Below, piece by piece: positions 28,690 to 36,995 of a stretch of DNA of 64,000 nt. Position 1 is the stretch's first letter; every line of letters starts with the position of its first letter. The DNA is from Dysgonomonadaceae bacterium PH5-43 (lineage in GTDB: Bacteria > Bacteroidota > Bacteroidia > Bacteroidales > Azobacteroidaceae). The notes under the pieces are model-generated. The model was not told the DNA's origin. It ran no database searches and saw only the letters and a program-made list of their open reading frames with translations. The stretch spans positions 1-64,000 of the forward strand of contig JARXWK010000014.1 of assembly GCA_029916745.1 (NCBI GenBank), read 5' to 3'. Position numbers and translations under genes: made by a program.

Positions 28690-28812
28690 TGCCGATTTTT
28701 ACTGGGGATATTTCAGAAAATTATAGGGTCTTTGGTTGTAATTGGCTTCTCTTTGCAGGCTTGCGATAATGATTTTATGGATGAATTTACAAATAAAAAA
28801 TGGTTTAATTAG
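28690..28812 (+). pseudogene. Lipoprotein N-terminal remnant
   Basis: Reading this frame without a start codon gives LGIFQKIIGSLVVIGFSLQAC, a complete lipoprotein signal peptide with lipobox LQAC, then 16 residues and a stop. The only ATG nearby (28665) opens a different frame that closes at 28769. The piece therefore looks like the 5' end of an exported lipoprotein gene that has lost its start by frameshift and its body by deletion. It lies just before other damaged genes. Confidence 0.5.
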
Positions 28813-28826
28813 AAATATCAAATTAT

Positions 28827-29048
28827 ATGAAAAAGAGTAGGAGTATTTTGAAGTGGGCGCTTGTGTATATATTTGCATTCTATTTTATAATAGCAAATGA
28901 CAGCATTTCTTCTCAGGGATACTTGGAGTTTGATTATTTTAATTATTTGATCAGGGCAGCAATTTTCGTTATTTTGTTTTGGATTTCTACAAAAATACTC
29001 ACTAAGGTTAATTTCTTCCGAAAAAAATCAAAGGATAAGAAAATATAA
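28827..29048 (+). CDS. Small two-helix membrane protein, unknown
   Basis: 73 residues. A first membrane segment (WALVYIFAFYFIIAN), a short polar loop with acidic residues, a second segment (LIRAAIFVILFWIST) and a basic tail (KKSKDKKI) suggest a small inner-membrane protein with its tail in the cytoplasm. I recognise no family. Its stop is immediately followed by the open frame of the truncated propeller gene, so it sits at a rearrangement junction. It is AT-rich and could be part of an accessory locus. Confidence 0.55.
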   Translation: MKKSRSILKWALVYIFAFYFIIANDSISSQGYLEFDYFNYLIRAAIFVILFWISTKILTKVNFFRKKSKDKKI

Positions 29049-29078
29049 GTTTTATATCGAACTCACGTTATTTACATA

Positions 29079-30014
29079 ATGGATCATCTTCAAAGGATTT
29101 TTTGCTATAATATGTCAGGAGACTTGATTTACATAATTAACCAGCGCGGACAAGGACCTCAAGAATATGTTAATGCAACCGATTTTGGAGTTGATAGGTT
29201 TTCAGATAAATTGTTTGTTTATGATGATCATACAAGAAGAATATTGGTTTTTAATAAACAGACAGGAATTTATATTTCCGATTTTTCAACTCGGCATATG
29301 CTTCCTACTAATTTTGGAATTACAGATGGAGTTTTCTTTTTTAATAATGATGATGACCGTCGTGTAGTTGACAAAAGAAAACAGAAATACAACCTGTTTT
29401 ATTCCGAAACAGGAGAGCAAATAGATAATTGTTTTTTGCCACATGATGCGATTGCCGAATATCATTTTGGAGGTGGAGATGGCGGCCATCCGTTTTTTTA
29501 CAATGAAGGTCAATTGTTATATAATAAAATATTTGACAGTCGAATTTATTGTTTGAAAAAAAATCAGATTATTCCGCTGTTCGATATTATTCTTCCCAAT
29601 CAATTACCAATAAGAAAAATTGAAGAAAAAATGGAGCACATAGATGTTGTACGTTCTAATTATTCGTATGCGCTCAGTAATATTTTCATCAGTGAGGGAA
29701 TTGTTCATTTTATTTTTTCTAAAGATGGATTTATACAGAGTTGCTATTATGATTTAGATTCGGATCGAGTATTATTTTGTGGGCCAAGGGTACTTGCTGA
29801 AACAAGGAAACATTTACCATTCTATTCTCTAGTGCAAGGAGTATATAATGAATGTTTTTTTGCGCTTATTTCTCCTGTCGAAATAGAAAGAAGGAAAGAA
29901 ATTCATCCTGGATTCTTTACACAAGACTTGAAGAACATAACACTTGATGATAATCCCGTGATTGCATTTTATAAAATCAACAAAAATGAACGGAACAAAA
30001 TTAGAGATGTTTAG
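29079..30014 (+). CDS. 6-bladed beta-propeller protein, 5'-truncated
   Basis: 311 residues from the ATG. The sequence starts in the middle of a blade (DHLQRIFCYNMSGDLIYIINQRGQGPQEY). The same RGQG-x-x-EY element appears only after about 120 residues in the intact relative at 45316. The open frame runs back to 29049 and still reads blade sequence (VIYIMDHLQRIF), so homology is older than the available start. No signal peptide is present. I infer that the first 100 or so residues were deleted and the gene is a remnant, or at best makes a cytoplasmic fragment. Its end overlaps the next gene by 29 bases. Confidence 0.7.
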   Translation: MDHLQRIFCYNMSGDLIYIINQRGQGPQEYVNATDFGVDRFSDKLFVYDDHTRRILVFNKQTGIYISDFSTRHMLPTNFGITDGVFFFNNDDDRRVVDKRKQKYNLFYSETGEQIDNCFLPHDAIAEYHFGGGDGGHPFFYNEGQLLYNKIFDSRIYCLKKNQIIPLFDIILPNQLPIRKIEEKMEHIDVVRSNYSYALSNIFISEGIVHFIFSKDGFIQSCYYDLDSDRVLFCGPRVLAETRKHLPFYSLVQGVYNECFFALISPVEIERRKEIHPGFFTQDLKNITLDDNPVIAFYKINKNERNKIRDV

Positions 30015-30315
30015 CGAAGAAGCTAAACGTAAAGCCAAAGAAATAAAATCGAATTTACATACCATTGCACTTTTGGGATATGTTTTGATAGGGATAAGTT
30101 GGCATGTTTATTCGTCCAAATGGTTAATGATTGTATCTATTTTGGTTGCTTTTACTGCTTTTACGGCAAGTATGTATTATGCTTTGAGTAATAGAAAATT
30201 CGAAAAGGTAGAGAGCCATAATAAACTTATCTTTATAGAAGGCGTGAGGGGCATTTTTTTCTCAGCACTTTTAATATTAGTATGTGTGGGCCGATTTTAT
30301 ATTAGATATATGTAG
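29986..30315 (+). CDS. Small membrane protein, unknown
   Basis: 109 residues from the ATG at 29986, which overlaps the end of the propeller gene. A charged N-terminal region rich in Glu and Lys is followed by two closely spaced hydrophobic segments (IALLGYVLIGISWHVY and WLMIVSILVAFTAFTAS). After a polar stretch there is a third (GIFFSALLILVCVGRFYI). No known family is recognised. The overlap suggests it was co-transcribed with the propeller gene before that gene was truncated. Confidence 0.6.
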   Translation: MNGTKLEMFSEEAKRKAKEIKSNLHTIALLGYVLIGISWHVYSSKWLMIVSILVAFTAFTASMYYALSNRKFEKVESHNKLIFIEGVRGIFFSALLILVCVGRFYIRYM

Positions 30316-30326
30316 ATGGCTAAATG

Positions 30327-30366
30327 GGAAAATCGCTAAATTTTATATTGGATTTGGCGACTTTCC
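30327..30366. terminator. Hairpin between converging genes
   Basis: An imperfect stem of up to 15 pairs (GGAAAATCGCTAAAT with ATTTGGCGACTTTCC) lies between the plus-strand membrane gene and the minus-strand nadK. It lacks a clean T run, so it is only a possible bidirectional terminator. Confidence 0.35.
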
Positions 30367-30435
30367 TATTTTAGTTAAAGTTTCTTTTGTGTAGAAAATC
30401 GAGTTTCGACATAACCCCAAAATCTCAGGTTAATT

Positions 30436-31308
30436 TTATTCTCTAATATCAGAACCCCAAAACAATTTGTTGCGAAGAGTTTCGTAGAAGTTCTGACTTT
30501 CTCTCTTTATAATCTTAATTGAATAATCGGCTTTCTCGATTTCAAATTCACTGCCCGAAGTAAATACTTTAGAACGTCCATCTAACGAAACTAAAAAGTT
30601 TTTGCTTCGCGATTCTACCTTCACTTTTATTTTATAGTTTTCAGGAATAACCAAAGGGCGAATGTTTAGCGAGTGAGGAGCTACAGGGCTTAACACAAAG
30701 TTGTTTGAGTCGGGCGATATTATAGGTCCGTTAACGCTAAGGTTATAGGCTGTAGAACCAGTGGAAGTAGCAATTAATAAACCATCTGCCATATAGTTTG
30801 CGAGAAACTCATCGTTGAGATAAGTTTGTATTGTTATCATAGCAGAAGTATCGCGTTTTAAGATGGCAATTTCATTTAGAGCGCAATTGTTTTCTTGTTC
30901 GCTAAAGTCGGGCGATATTATTTTTAGTAGACTACGTTCTTCTATTCTATAACGATTGTTGGTTAAGTCATCTAAAGTTGCGTCTATTTCCGAAGTGTTT
31001 ATGTCGGCAAGGAAACCTAAGCGACCAGTGTTAATCCCTAATATAGGAATGTTTTGCCTTCTTACCCAGCCTGCTGTTTTTAAGAAAGTGCCATCGCCGC
31101 CCAAACTTAGAGCAACATTTATAGGAAACTCATCTTGATTAATCAAGCCTGCCACCTTAGGAGTGTAAGCAAATGTTTTAGAAAGATAATTATAAAAACT
31201 CTTTTCTACCCAAACCTCAGAACCAAGTTCGAATAGACAATCGAAAAGTTTCTTTATCTCATTTTGTTTCCCTGCCTGATAGTCGCTACCAAATATACCT
31301 ATTACCAT
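30436..31308 (-). CDS. nadK: NAD kinase
   Basis: Phosphorylates NAD to NADP. The motif LGGDGTFLKTAGW is near residues 69-81, and the conserved ATSTGSTAYNLS and downstream VAPHSLNIRPLV segments are intact. 290 residues, normal length. It starts two bases after the stop of the CBS-domain gene, so the two form one unit. A 51-bp internal piece (31148-31198) is duplicated in the intergenic region at 28552. Confidence 0.96.
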   Translation of the reverse strand: MVIGIFGSDYQAGKQNEIKKLFDCLFELGSEVWVEKSFYNYLSKTFAYTPKVAGLINQDEFPINVALSLGGDGTFLKTAGWVRRQNIPILGINTGRLGFLADINTSEIDATLDDLTNNRYRIEERSLLKIISPDFSEQENNCALNEIAILKRDTSAMITIQTYLNDEFLANYMADGLLIATSTGSTAYNLSVNGPIISPDSNNFVLSPVAPHSLNIRPLVIPENYKIKVKVESRSKNFLVSLDGRSKVFTSGSEFEIEKADYSIKIIKRESQNFYETLRNKLFWGSDIRE

Positions 31309-31310
31309 AA

Positions 31311-31970
31311 TTACATTCCTAAATAAAACATCAATTCATCGAAGCGGTCTTTTGCCGTTTCGTCGCTCAGCATTTGTTTCTGTGCATAATAACGTACGGG
31401 ATAATTGAATCTTTCGAGACTTCTAACCACATTCGAAGCATCTTCTAAATCAATCTTTAATAAAAGAATAAGTTTAGAAGTTTTCTCGTCCATAAAAGTA
31501 AACACATCAGATACTTTGGCGTTGTTTTGCTCTACTAAATGAATAATATGAGAGAGAACATACTCTTGCGGATTGAGTTCTACTGCTATAATAGCTCCTT
31601 CTTTACTTATATTGCAAAGCTCACCTATCTTTTCTAAAAGATTATTGAGAGTTATAACTCCCTGATATTCCCCTGTTTCGTTTACTACAGGTAGTATGCT
31701 TAGTCTGTACTGATTAATTATTCCTATAACATCAAAAATAGAGGTATTCTCTTTAGCATAAGGAGCAAAGATGCTTAGATTTTCAATAGAATCTTCAGGG
31801 TTTCCCATTCTGAAAATGTCTGTCTCCGAAACAATGAAACTAAACTTACCGTCTTTCAGCACAGGAAGGTGCTTTAGCTTATAATCTTCCATTAACGACA
31901 AAGCCAAAGTGCCAGAATCTTCACAATTTAATGCTGGAATTTCATTTGTTAAGAATTCTTTACTAAACAT
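31311..31970 (-). CDS. CBS-domain protein
   Basis: 219 residues with two CBS motifs in the first 120 residues (LKHLPVLKDGKFSFIVSETDIF and LSILPVVNETGEYQGVITL in outline). A C-terminal ACT-like region follows (GAIIAVELNPQEYVLSHI). CBS pairs bind adenine nucleotides, and the fixed position before nadK in this phylum suggests a regulatory tie to nucleotide or energy state, but this is inference. A minus-strand -7 box TAATTTTG is read from 32034 to 32027, overlapping the exbB leader. Confidence 0.8.
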   Translation of the reverse strand: MFSKEFLTNEIPALNCEDSGTLALSLMEDYKLKHLPVLKDGKFSFIVSETDIFRMGNPEDSIENLSIFAPYAKENTSIFDVIGIINQYRLSILPVVNETGEYQGVITLNNLLEKIGELCNISKEGAIIAVELNPQEYVLSHIIHLVEQNNAKVSDVFTFMDEKTSKLILLLKIDLEDASNVVRSLERFNYPVRYYAQKQMLSDETAKDRFDELMFYLGM

Positions 31971-31974
31971 TTTC

Positions 31975-32003
31975 TTTGAATTAAAGTAAATAGCTTATTT
32001 TTG
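31975..32003 (+). promoter_or_regulatory. Promoter of the exbB-exbD-tonB unit
   Basis: TTTG (31975-31978), 17 bases, TATTTTTG (31996-32003). It lies in the divergent region with the CBS/nadK unit, and the two promoters overlap, so expression of the two units may be linked. Confidence 0.5.
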
Positions 32004-32081
32004 TGATGTCATATAACATAACAATGCAAAATTAAATTATTTATTTAAGAATAGAGTAAAAAACTAATAAATATAACTCAA

Positions 32082-32789
32082 ATGAACTTATTATTATTTA
32101 TCCAAGAGGGTCTCTCTGAGACTGCAACAAATGTAACAGAGATATTAGCCTCTGAAGCTGTTGAAGTTAAAATGAATGTTTTAGAACTGGCAATGAAAGG
32201 CGGTTGGCTAATGATACCAATTATATTACTTCTTTTTATAGCTATCGCAGTTTTTATCGAACGAATTTTAGTTGTAAATAAAGCAGCCAAAGAAGATGAT
32301 ACATTTATGGATAGAATAAAAGATTATATCCACGACGGAAATATTAAATCGGCAGAGAATTTGTGTCTGTCAACTAATACTCCTTATTCAAGAATGATTC
32401 TTAAAGGAATACAACGCTTAGGTCGCCCTATGAACGACATACTTGTTGCAATAGAGAATGTGGGTAATATAGAGATTGCTCGTTTAGAAAAAGGATTTGG
32501 TTGGGTTGCAACTACTGCGGCTGCGGCTCCTATGATAGGTTTCTTAGGAACAGTAACTGGTATGATTAAAGCTTTCTTCGATATGGCTAATGCTGGTACT
32601 AATGTTGATATTACATTATTGTCGTCGGGTATCTACGAAGCTTTGGTAACTACTGTGGCTGGTCTTTTTGTTGGTATTATTGCTATGCTTGCTTATAACT
32701 TCTTAACAGCAAGAGTTGATAGTGTGGTAACTAAGATGGAGACAAAGACAATGGACTTTATGGATTTATTGAACGAACCAACAAAATAA
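32082..32789 (+). CDS. exbB: MotA/TolQ/ExbB proton channel protein
   Basis: Inner-membrane stator subunit that uses proton flow to energise TonB. 235 residues with an N-terminal periplasmic piece, a first helix (WLMIPIILLLFIAIAVFIE) and the paired helices of the channel: TTAAAAPMIGFLGTVTGMI and GIYEALVTTVAGLFVGIIAML. The gene is followed after seven bases by exbD and then by a TonB-like gene. It is likely to serve the receptor genes downstream. Confidence 0.92.
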   Translation: MNLLLFIQEGLSETATNVTEILASEAVEVKMNVLELAMKGGWLMIPIILLLFIAIAVFIERILVVNKAAKEDDTFMDRIKDYIHDGNIKSAENLCLSTNTPYSRMILKGIQRLGRPMNDILVAIENVGNIEIARLEKGFGWVATTAAAAPMIGFLGTVTGMIKAFFDMANAGTNVDITLLSSGIYEALVTTVAGLFVGIIAMLAYNFLTARVDSVVTKMETKTMDFMDLLNEPTK

Positions 32790-32796
32790 AACAATA

Positions 32797-33204
32797 ATGG
32801 CATTAAAAAGAAGACGCAAGATTAGTGCTGAGTTTAGTATGGCATCAATGACGGATATGATATTCTTACTACTCATATTCTTTATGATAACATCAACTCT
32901 TGTTGTGCCAAATGCTATTAAGGTTGTATTGCCTCAAAGTTCGCAACAAACTTCAGCTAAACCATTAACAAGAGTAACGATAGATGAAAATCTTAATTAC
33001 TATGTAGCTCATGGTAAAGAAAAAGAACAACAAGTAAGCTTTGAAGAGATTGTTCCTTTCTTACAAGAGAGTTACAATAAAGACCCTGAAATGTACGTGG
33101 CATTATATGGTGACGAAACAGTGCCTTACTCTGAAGTAATAAAACTAATTGATATTGTTAATAAGAATGATTTCAAAATGATTTTGGTAACTCGTCCGAA
33201 ATGA
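32797..33204 (+). CDS. exbD: ExbD/TolR biopolymer transport protein
   Basis: Bitopic stator partner of ExbB. 135 residues with a basic N-terminus (ALKRRRKISAEF). A single helix then starts at SMTDMIFLLLIFFMITST and holds the proton-translocating Asp, in the context MTDMIF. The periplasmic domain follows. It overlaps the TonB gene by four bases (ATGA). Confidence 0.93.
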   Translation: MALKRRRKISAEFSMASMTDMIFLLLIFFMITSTLVVPNAIKVVLPQSSQQTSAKPLTRVTIDENLNYYVAHGKEKEQQVSFEEIVPFLQESYNKDPEMYVALYGDETVPYSEVIKLIDIVNKNDFKMILVTRPK

Positions 33205-34016
33205 AAATAACAAAAGAAGAAATATTAGGCTATTTAGGTTCGGCAGCTTTTTGTCTTATCCTTATCCTTGTCCTTTACTTTACTTTTTTGCATACACAAG
33301 TGAAAGCAGAGGAAGAAGGTGTATTGGTGAACTTCGGAAACGTTGATTTTGCTGCAGGAACTTTTGAACCTAAGGCGGAAGGAGAGAACCGACAAGTTCC
33401 ATCAGAAAATGTTAGCCCTACAATAGAAACTCCTCAACAATCGGAAACTCCAGCTGTTATAACACAAACAGACGAACAAACAGTTGCTATTAAAGCTGAA
33501 GATAAGGAGAAAATGGAGAGAGAAAAGAAAGAGGCAGAACAACGACGTATAGCTGAAGAGCAACGTAAACGTGCTGAGGAAGAACGCAAACAAAGAGAGG
33601 CTATAAATCAACAAATGGCAAATGCTTTCGGAGCGGGAGATACGTCTAAAGGAAATGAAGGAACTGCTGCCGATGGAGCAGGCAATCAAGGTAGTAACGA
33701 AGGAAATGCGCCCACAGGTTCTTATACCGGTGTTGGAGGTATAGGAAACTTCGACCTTAATGGACGTTCGTTAGGTGCAGGAGGTTTGCAACGACCTGCT
33801 TATGCAGCACAAGAAGAAGGAACTATAGTGGTGGAAATAACGGTAGATCCTAAAGGAAATGTAATAAATGCCGATATAAGACTTAAAGGTACCAATATAG
33901 AAAATGCTAATATGAGACGTTCGGCTTTAGAAGCTGCTCGCAAAACAAAGTTTAACGTAATAACAGGAACGCAAAATCAGATAGGTTCCATAACTTATAG
34001 ATATTCACTTAAATAA
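33201..34016 (+). CDS. tonB: TonB-like energy transducer
   Basis: 271 residues: one N-terminal helix (AAFCLILILVLYFTF), a long Glu/Lys/Arg/Gln-rich linker containing a basic-acidic helix region (about 95-135), a Gly/Asn-rich spacer and the C-terminal TonB domain. The C-terminal domain begins at EGTIVVEITVDPKGNV and ends in SITYRYSLK. It contacts TonB boxes of outer-membrane receptors. The immediate downstream receptor (34767) is the obvious partner, although the system may also serve others. Confidence 0.88.
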   Translation: MKITKEEILGYLGSAAFCLILILVLYFTFLHTQVKAEEEGVLVNFGNVDFAAGTFEPKAEGENRQVPSENVSPTIETPQQSETPAVITQTDEQTVAIKAEDKEKMEREKKEAEQRRIAEEQRKRAEEERKQREAINQQMANAFGAGDTSKGNEGTAADGAGNQGSNEGNAPTGSYTGVGGIGNFDLNGRSLGAGGLQRPAYAAQEEGTIVVEITVDPKGNVINADIRLKGTNIENANMRRSALEAARKTKFNVITGTQNQIGSITYRYSLK

Positions 34017-34040
34017 GATAAACAGTTAATTTTATTTGCC

Positions 34041-34589
34041 ATGAAGAAAGTATTTGTGTTTTTAGCCAATGGTTTCGAAGAAATTGAAGCTATAAGTATT
34101 ATTGACGTATTACGTCGTGGAGAGTTAGACACTACAACTGTATCAATAACAGGAGATAAAAAAGTTGTTGGTGCTCACAACATAACTGTTGTAGCCGATA
34201 AACTTTATAATGAGGTAGACTTCTCGGAAGGACAAATGTTGGTGCTTCCTGGGGGAATGCCTGGAGCAAGTAACTTAGATGCTCATTCGGGACTGAAAAC
34301 TTTAATTAAAGAATATAATCTTAAAGGTAAAAATATTGCTGCTATATGTGCAGCTCCTTTGGTGTTTGGCGGTTTAGGATTGCTTAAAGATAAAAAAGCT
34401 ACAGCTTATCCGGGCTTTGAATCTCAATTAATAGGAGCCGAGTACGTAGAAGAAGGAGTAGTTAAAGACAACAATATTATTACAGGAAGAGGTCCTGGCT
34501 TTGCAGCAGATTTTGCATTAGCCTTAGTTGCCGAATTGCAAGGATCCGATAAAGCCAACGAAGTTGCATCTGGTATGTTGTTGAAGTAA
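34041..34589 (+). CDS. DJ-1/PfpI family protein
   Basis: 182 residues, very similar in pattern to YajL/DJ-1. It has GFEEIEA near the N-terminus, LPGGMPGASNL, and the reactive Cys103 in AAICAAP, with the expected downstream GRGPGFAADFAL. Relatives act in oxidative-stress protection or as chaperone/deglycase-like enzymes; the exact activity here is unknown. It is 24 bases after tonB and may be in that transcript. Confidence 0.9.
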   Translation: MKKVFVFLANGFEEIEAISIIDVLRRGELDTTTVSITGDKKVVGAHNITVVADKLYNEVDFSEGQMLVLPGGMPGASNLDAHSGLKTLIKEYNLKGKNIAAICAAPLVFGGLGLLKDKKATAYPGFESQLIGAEYVEEGVVKDNNIITGRGPGFAADFALALVAELQGSDKANEVASGMLLK

Positions 34590-34654
34590 CGTAATGCAAA
34601 GCTACCTAAATAAGCAACTATCCCACTAAATGTAAGCCAGAGTTTTCCAATTTA

Positions 34655-34723
34655 TTGCTATTTACCAAGCCTCAAATACCTAATATTTGCTATTGCCAAG
34701 CCTTTAGTATCGCCCTACCTTTG
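34655..34723 (+). promoter_or_regulatory. Promoter of the iron-uptake operon with repeated upstream element
   Basis: TTG (34693-34695), 20 bases, TACCTTTG (34716-34723) forms a good promoter. Two direct copies of a TTGCTATT...CCAAGCCT element (34655-34672 and 34687-34703) stand 32 bases apart, about three helical turns. The second overlaps the -33 box. They are candidate binding sites for an iron- or siderophore-responsive regulator; no Fur-box consensus is recognised. Confidence 0.5.
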
Positions 34724-34766
34724 CACCACAAAATAGAACTATTATAAATAGCAAATAGGCATTAAT

Positions 34767-36959
34767 ATGAATAAACATAAAAAATATCTTTTAATTATTG
34801 CAACATTTATCTCCTTTAGTATTCCTACACCTTACATTTACGCAGTTACAGATTCGATATTTATAAAAGAGCAAACTCTTAAAGAAGTAACAATAAGAGC
34901 AAAATCACAAATAGAACGTATCAATGAATCGGCTTATAACGCATTGGCTATAGACACTAAAAATCTACACAATGTAAACTCAGAACTTTCGCAAGCATTG
35001 GCTAAAGCTCCGGGTATGAAAATTCGAGAAGCAGGGGGTGTTGGTTCTGATATGCGATTAATGATGGACGGATTTAGCGGTAAACATATTAAGGTTTTTA
35101 TAGACGGAATCCCTCAAGAGGGCGTAGGAGGTTCGTTTTCATTAAATAATATTCCGATAAACTTTGCCGAACGTATAGAAGTATATAGAGGAGTTGTTCC
35201 TGTTGGGTTTGGTTCTGATGCATTAGCTGGTGTTATAAATGTTGTTACAAATAAAAATCGCAAAAGATGGTTTATTGATGCTGCTTACTCTTACGGCTCT
35301 TTTAATACTCATAAAACTTATGTCAACTTTGGGCAGACTTTGAATTCGGGATTGACTTATGAAGTTAATGCTTTTCAAAATTATTCTGACAATAACTATA
35401 AAATAGATGTTGCTGTTGAAGAATTTCGTGGACCTAACGCTAATGATGGTTCAAGTCTAAACAGTAAGGATATTCAAACTGTAGAACGTTTTCACGACAC
35501 TTATCACAACGAAACTGTAATAGGCAAAGTTGGAATTATAGGAAAGAGTTGGGTCGATAGATTAATGTTAGTTATTAATTATTCGCAATATTATAAGGAG
35601 ATACAAAACGGAGTTATACAGAAAGTGGTATTCGGAGATAAACATCGTAAAGGGAATTCTATTATTCCTTCATTAGAGTATCGTAAGCGTGATTTATTTA
35701 CAGATGGACTAAATATAATGTTTACGACAAACTATAATTATAATACTGTGAATAATGTCGATACCGCCTCCTTTAAATATAACTGGAGAGGAGAAAAACA
35801 AAAAAGTTCGGCGGGAGAAACAAGTTATCTCGACACAAAATCTAAGAACAACAACTGGAATGCAACATTTACGGCAGACTATAGATTAGGCGATATTCAT
35901 ACAATCACATTCAATCACGTAATAAATAGTTTTAAGAGAACTAACACTGGAACTTCGGGAGCAAGTAATTCTAATCTGGCAAATGCCATTCCTAAAATTA
36001 CACGTAAAAACATTGGTGGATTGTCTTATCTGCTAACCCCTTCTAAAATATGGAATGTTTCAGTTTTTGGGAAATATTATAATCAGTACGGAGAAGGTCC
36101 TTTAGCAACGGATGCTAATTCTACTAATTATATTAAATCTACTAATTCGGTAAACGCTTTTGGATATGGAGCTGCTGGTACTTATTCTTTCTTTGAAATG
36201 TTTCAAACTAAACTTTCGTACGAAAAAGCTTATCGTTTGCCTACTAATGAAGAAATGTTTGGAGATGAAGATATGGAGAAAGGTGATTTTTCTCTAAAAC
36301 CTGAAAATAGCGACAATATTAACATAAGTCTAAACATAAGCAAACAACTTGGCAAACACTCAGTGTTGTTAGAAGGTGGCTTAGTTTATAGAAATGCTAA
36401 AAATTATATTCAGAGAACAATTAACTTAGGTACTAAAGCAAGCACTATTTACGGAACTTATCAAAATCACGGAAAGGTAGAAACGAAAGGATATAACATC
36501 TCCTTACATTATAATTATGGTGGCATAATAAGCATAAACGGAAATATTACAAGAATGGACGCTCGGGATAATGTAAAAACTATAGAACAAGGTTCTTCTC
36601 AATTAAGCAATACTTATGGTGCTCGAATGAGGAATACTCCATATCTATTTGCCGATTCTGATATTTCTTTTTACCTCTATAATATTGGAAAGAAAGGTAA
36701 TGTGCTGACATTTAGATATGATAATTTCTATACTCATAGCTTTCCTCTTTATTACGAAAACTTGGGTGCTCGAGATAAGAAGATTGTAGACACACAGTTT
36801 GCTAATAACTTAAGTTTGGTTTATAGTATGGAGAATGGAAAGTATAACGTATCGTTTGAGTGTAAGAATTTTACTAATGCTAAACTTTACGACAATTATG
36901 GCTTACAGAAGGCAGGGCGTGCTTTCTATGGTAAGCTAAGAGTGTTTTTTGGAGCATAA
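34767..36959 (+). CDS. TonB-dependent outer-membrane receptor, XusA-like
   Basis: 730 residues: signal peptide (KYLLIIATFISFSIP...YA), then directly the plug domain (LKEVTIRAKS, later APGMKIREAGGVGSDM and the IEVYRGVVPVGFG element) and a 22-strand barrel ending in an aromatic-rich strand, GRAFYGKLRVFFGA. There is no carboxypeptidase-like extension as in SusC. With the lipoprotein and PepSY gene behind it, the order matches XusABC of Bacteroides, which imports siderophores made by other bacteria. The ligand here is inferred, not shown. Confidence 0.85.
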   Translation: MNKHKKYLLIIATFISFSIPTPYIYAVTDSIFIKEQTLKEVTIRAKSQIERINESAYNALAIDTKNLHNVNSELSQALAKAPGMKIREAGGVGSDMRLMMDGFSGKHIKVFIDGIPQEGVGGSFSLNNIPINFAERIEVYRGVVPVGFGSDALAGVINVVTNKNRKRWFIDAAYSYGSFNTHKTYVNFGQTLNSGLTYEVNAFQNYSDNNYKIDVAVEEFRGPNANDGSSLNSKDIQTVERFHDTYHNETVIGKVGIIGKSWVDRLMLVINYSQYYKEIQNGVIQKVVFGDKHRKGNSIIPSLEYRKRDLFTDGLNIMFTTNYNYNTVNNVDTASFKYNWRGEKQKSSAGETSYLDTKSKNNNWNATFTADYRLGDIHTITFNHVINSFKRTNTGTSGASNSNLANAIPKITRKNIGGLSYLLTPSKIWNVSVFGKYYNQYGEGPLATDANSTNYIKSTNSVNAFGYGAAGTYSFFEMFQTKLSYEKAYRLPTNEEMFGDEDMEKGDFSLKPENSDNINISLNISKQLGKHSVLLEGGLVYRNAKNYIQRTINLGTKASTIYGTYQNHGKVETKGYNISLHYNYGGIISINGNITRMDARDNVKTIEQGSSQLSNTYGARMRNTPYLFADSDISFYLYNIGKKGNVLTFRYDNFYTHSFPLYYENLGARDKKIVDTQFANNLSLVYSMENGKYNVSFECKNFTNAKLYDNYGLQKAGRAFYGKLRVFFGA

Positions 36960-36995
36960 ATAATATAACAAGACATATACTTAATTAAAAAACAA

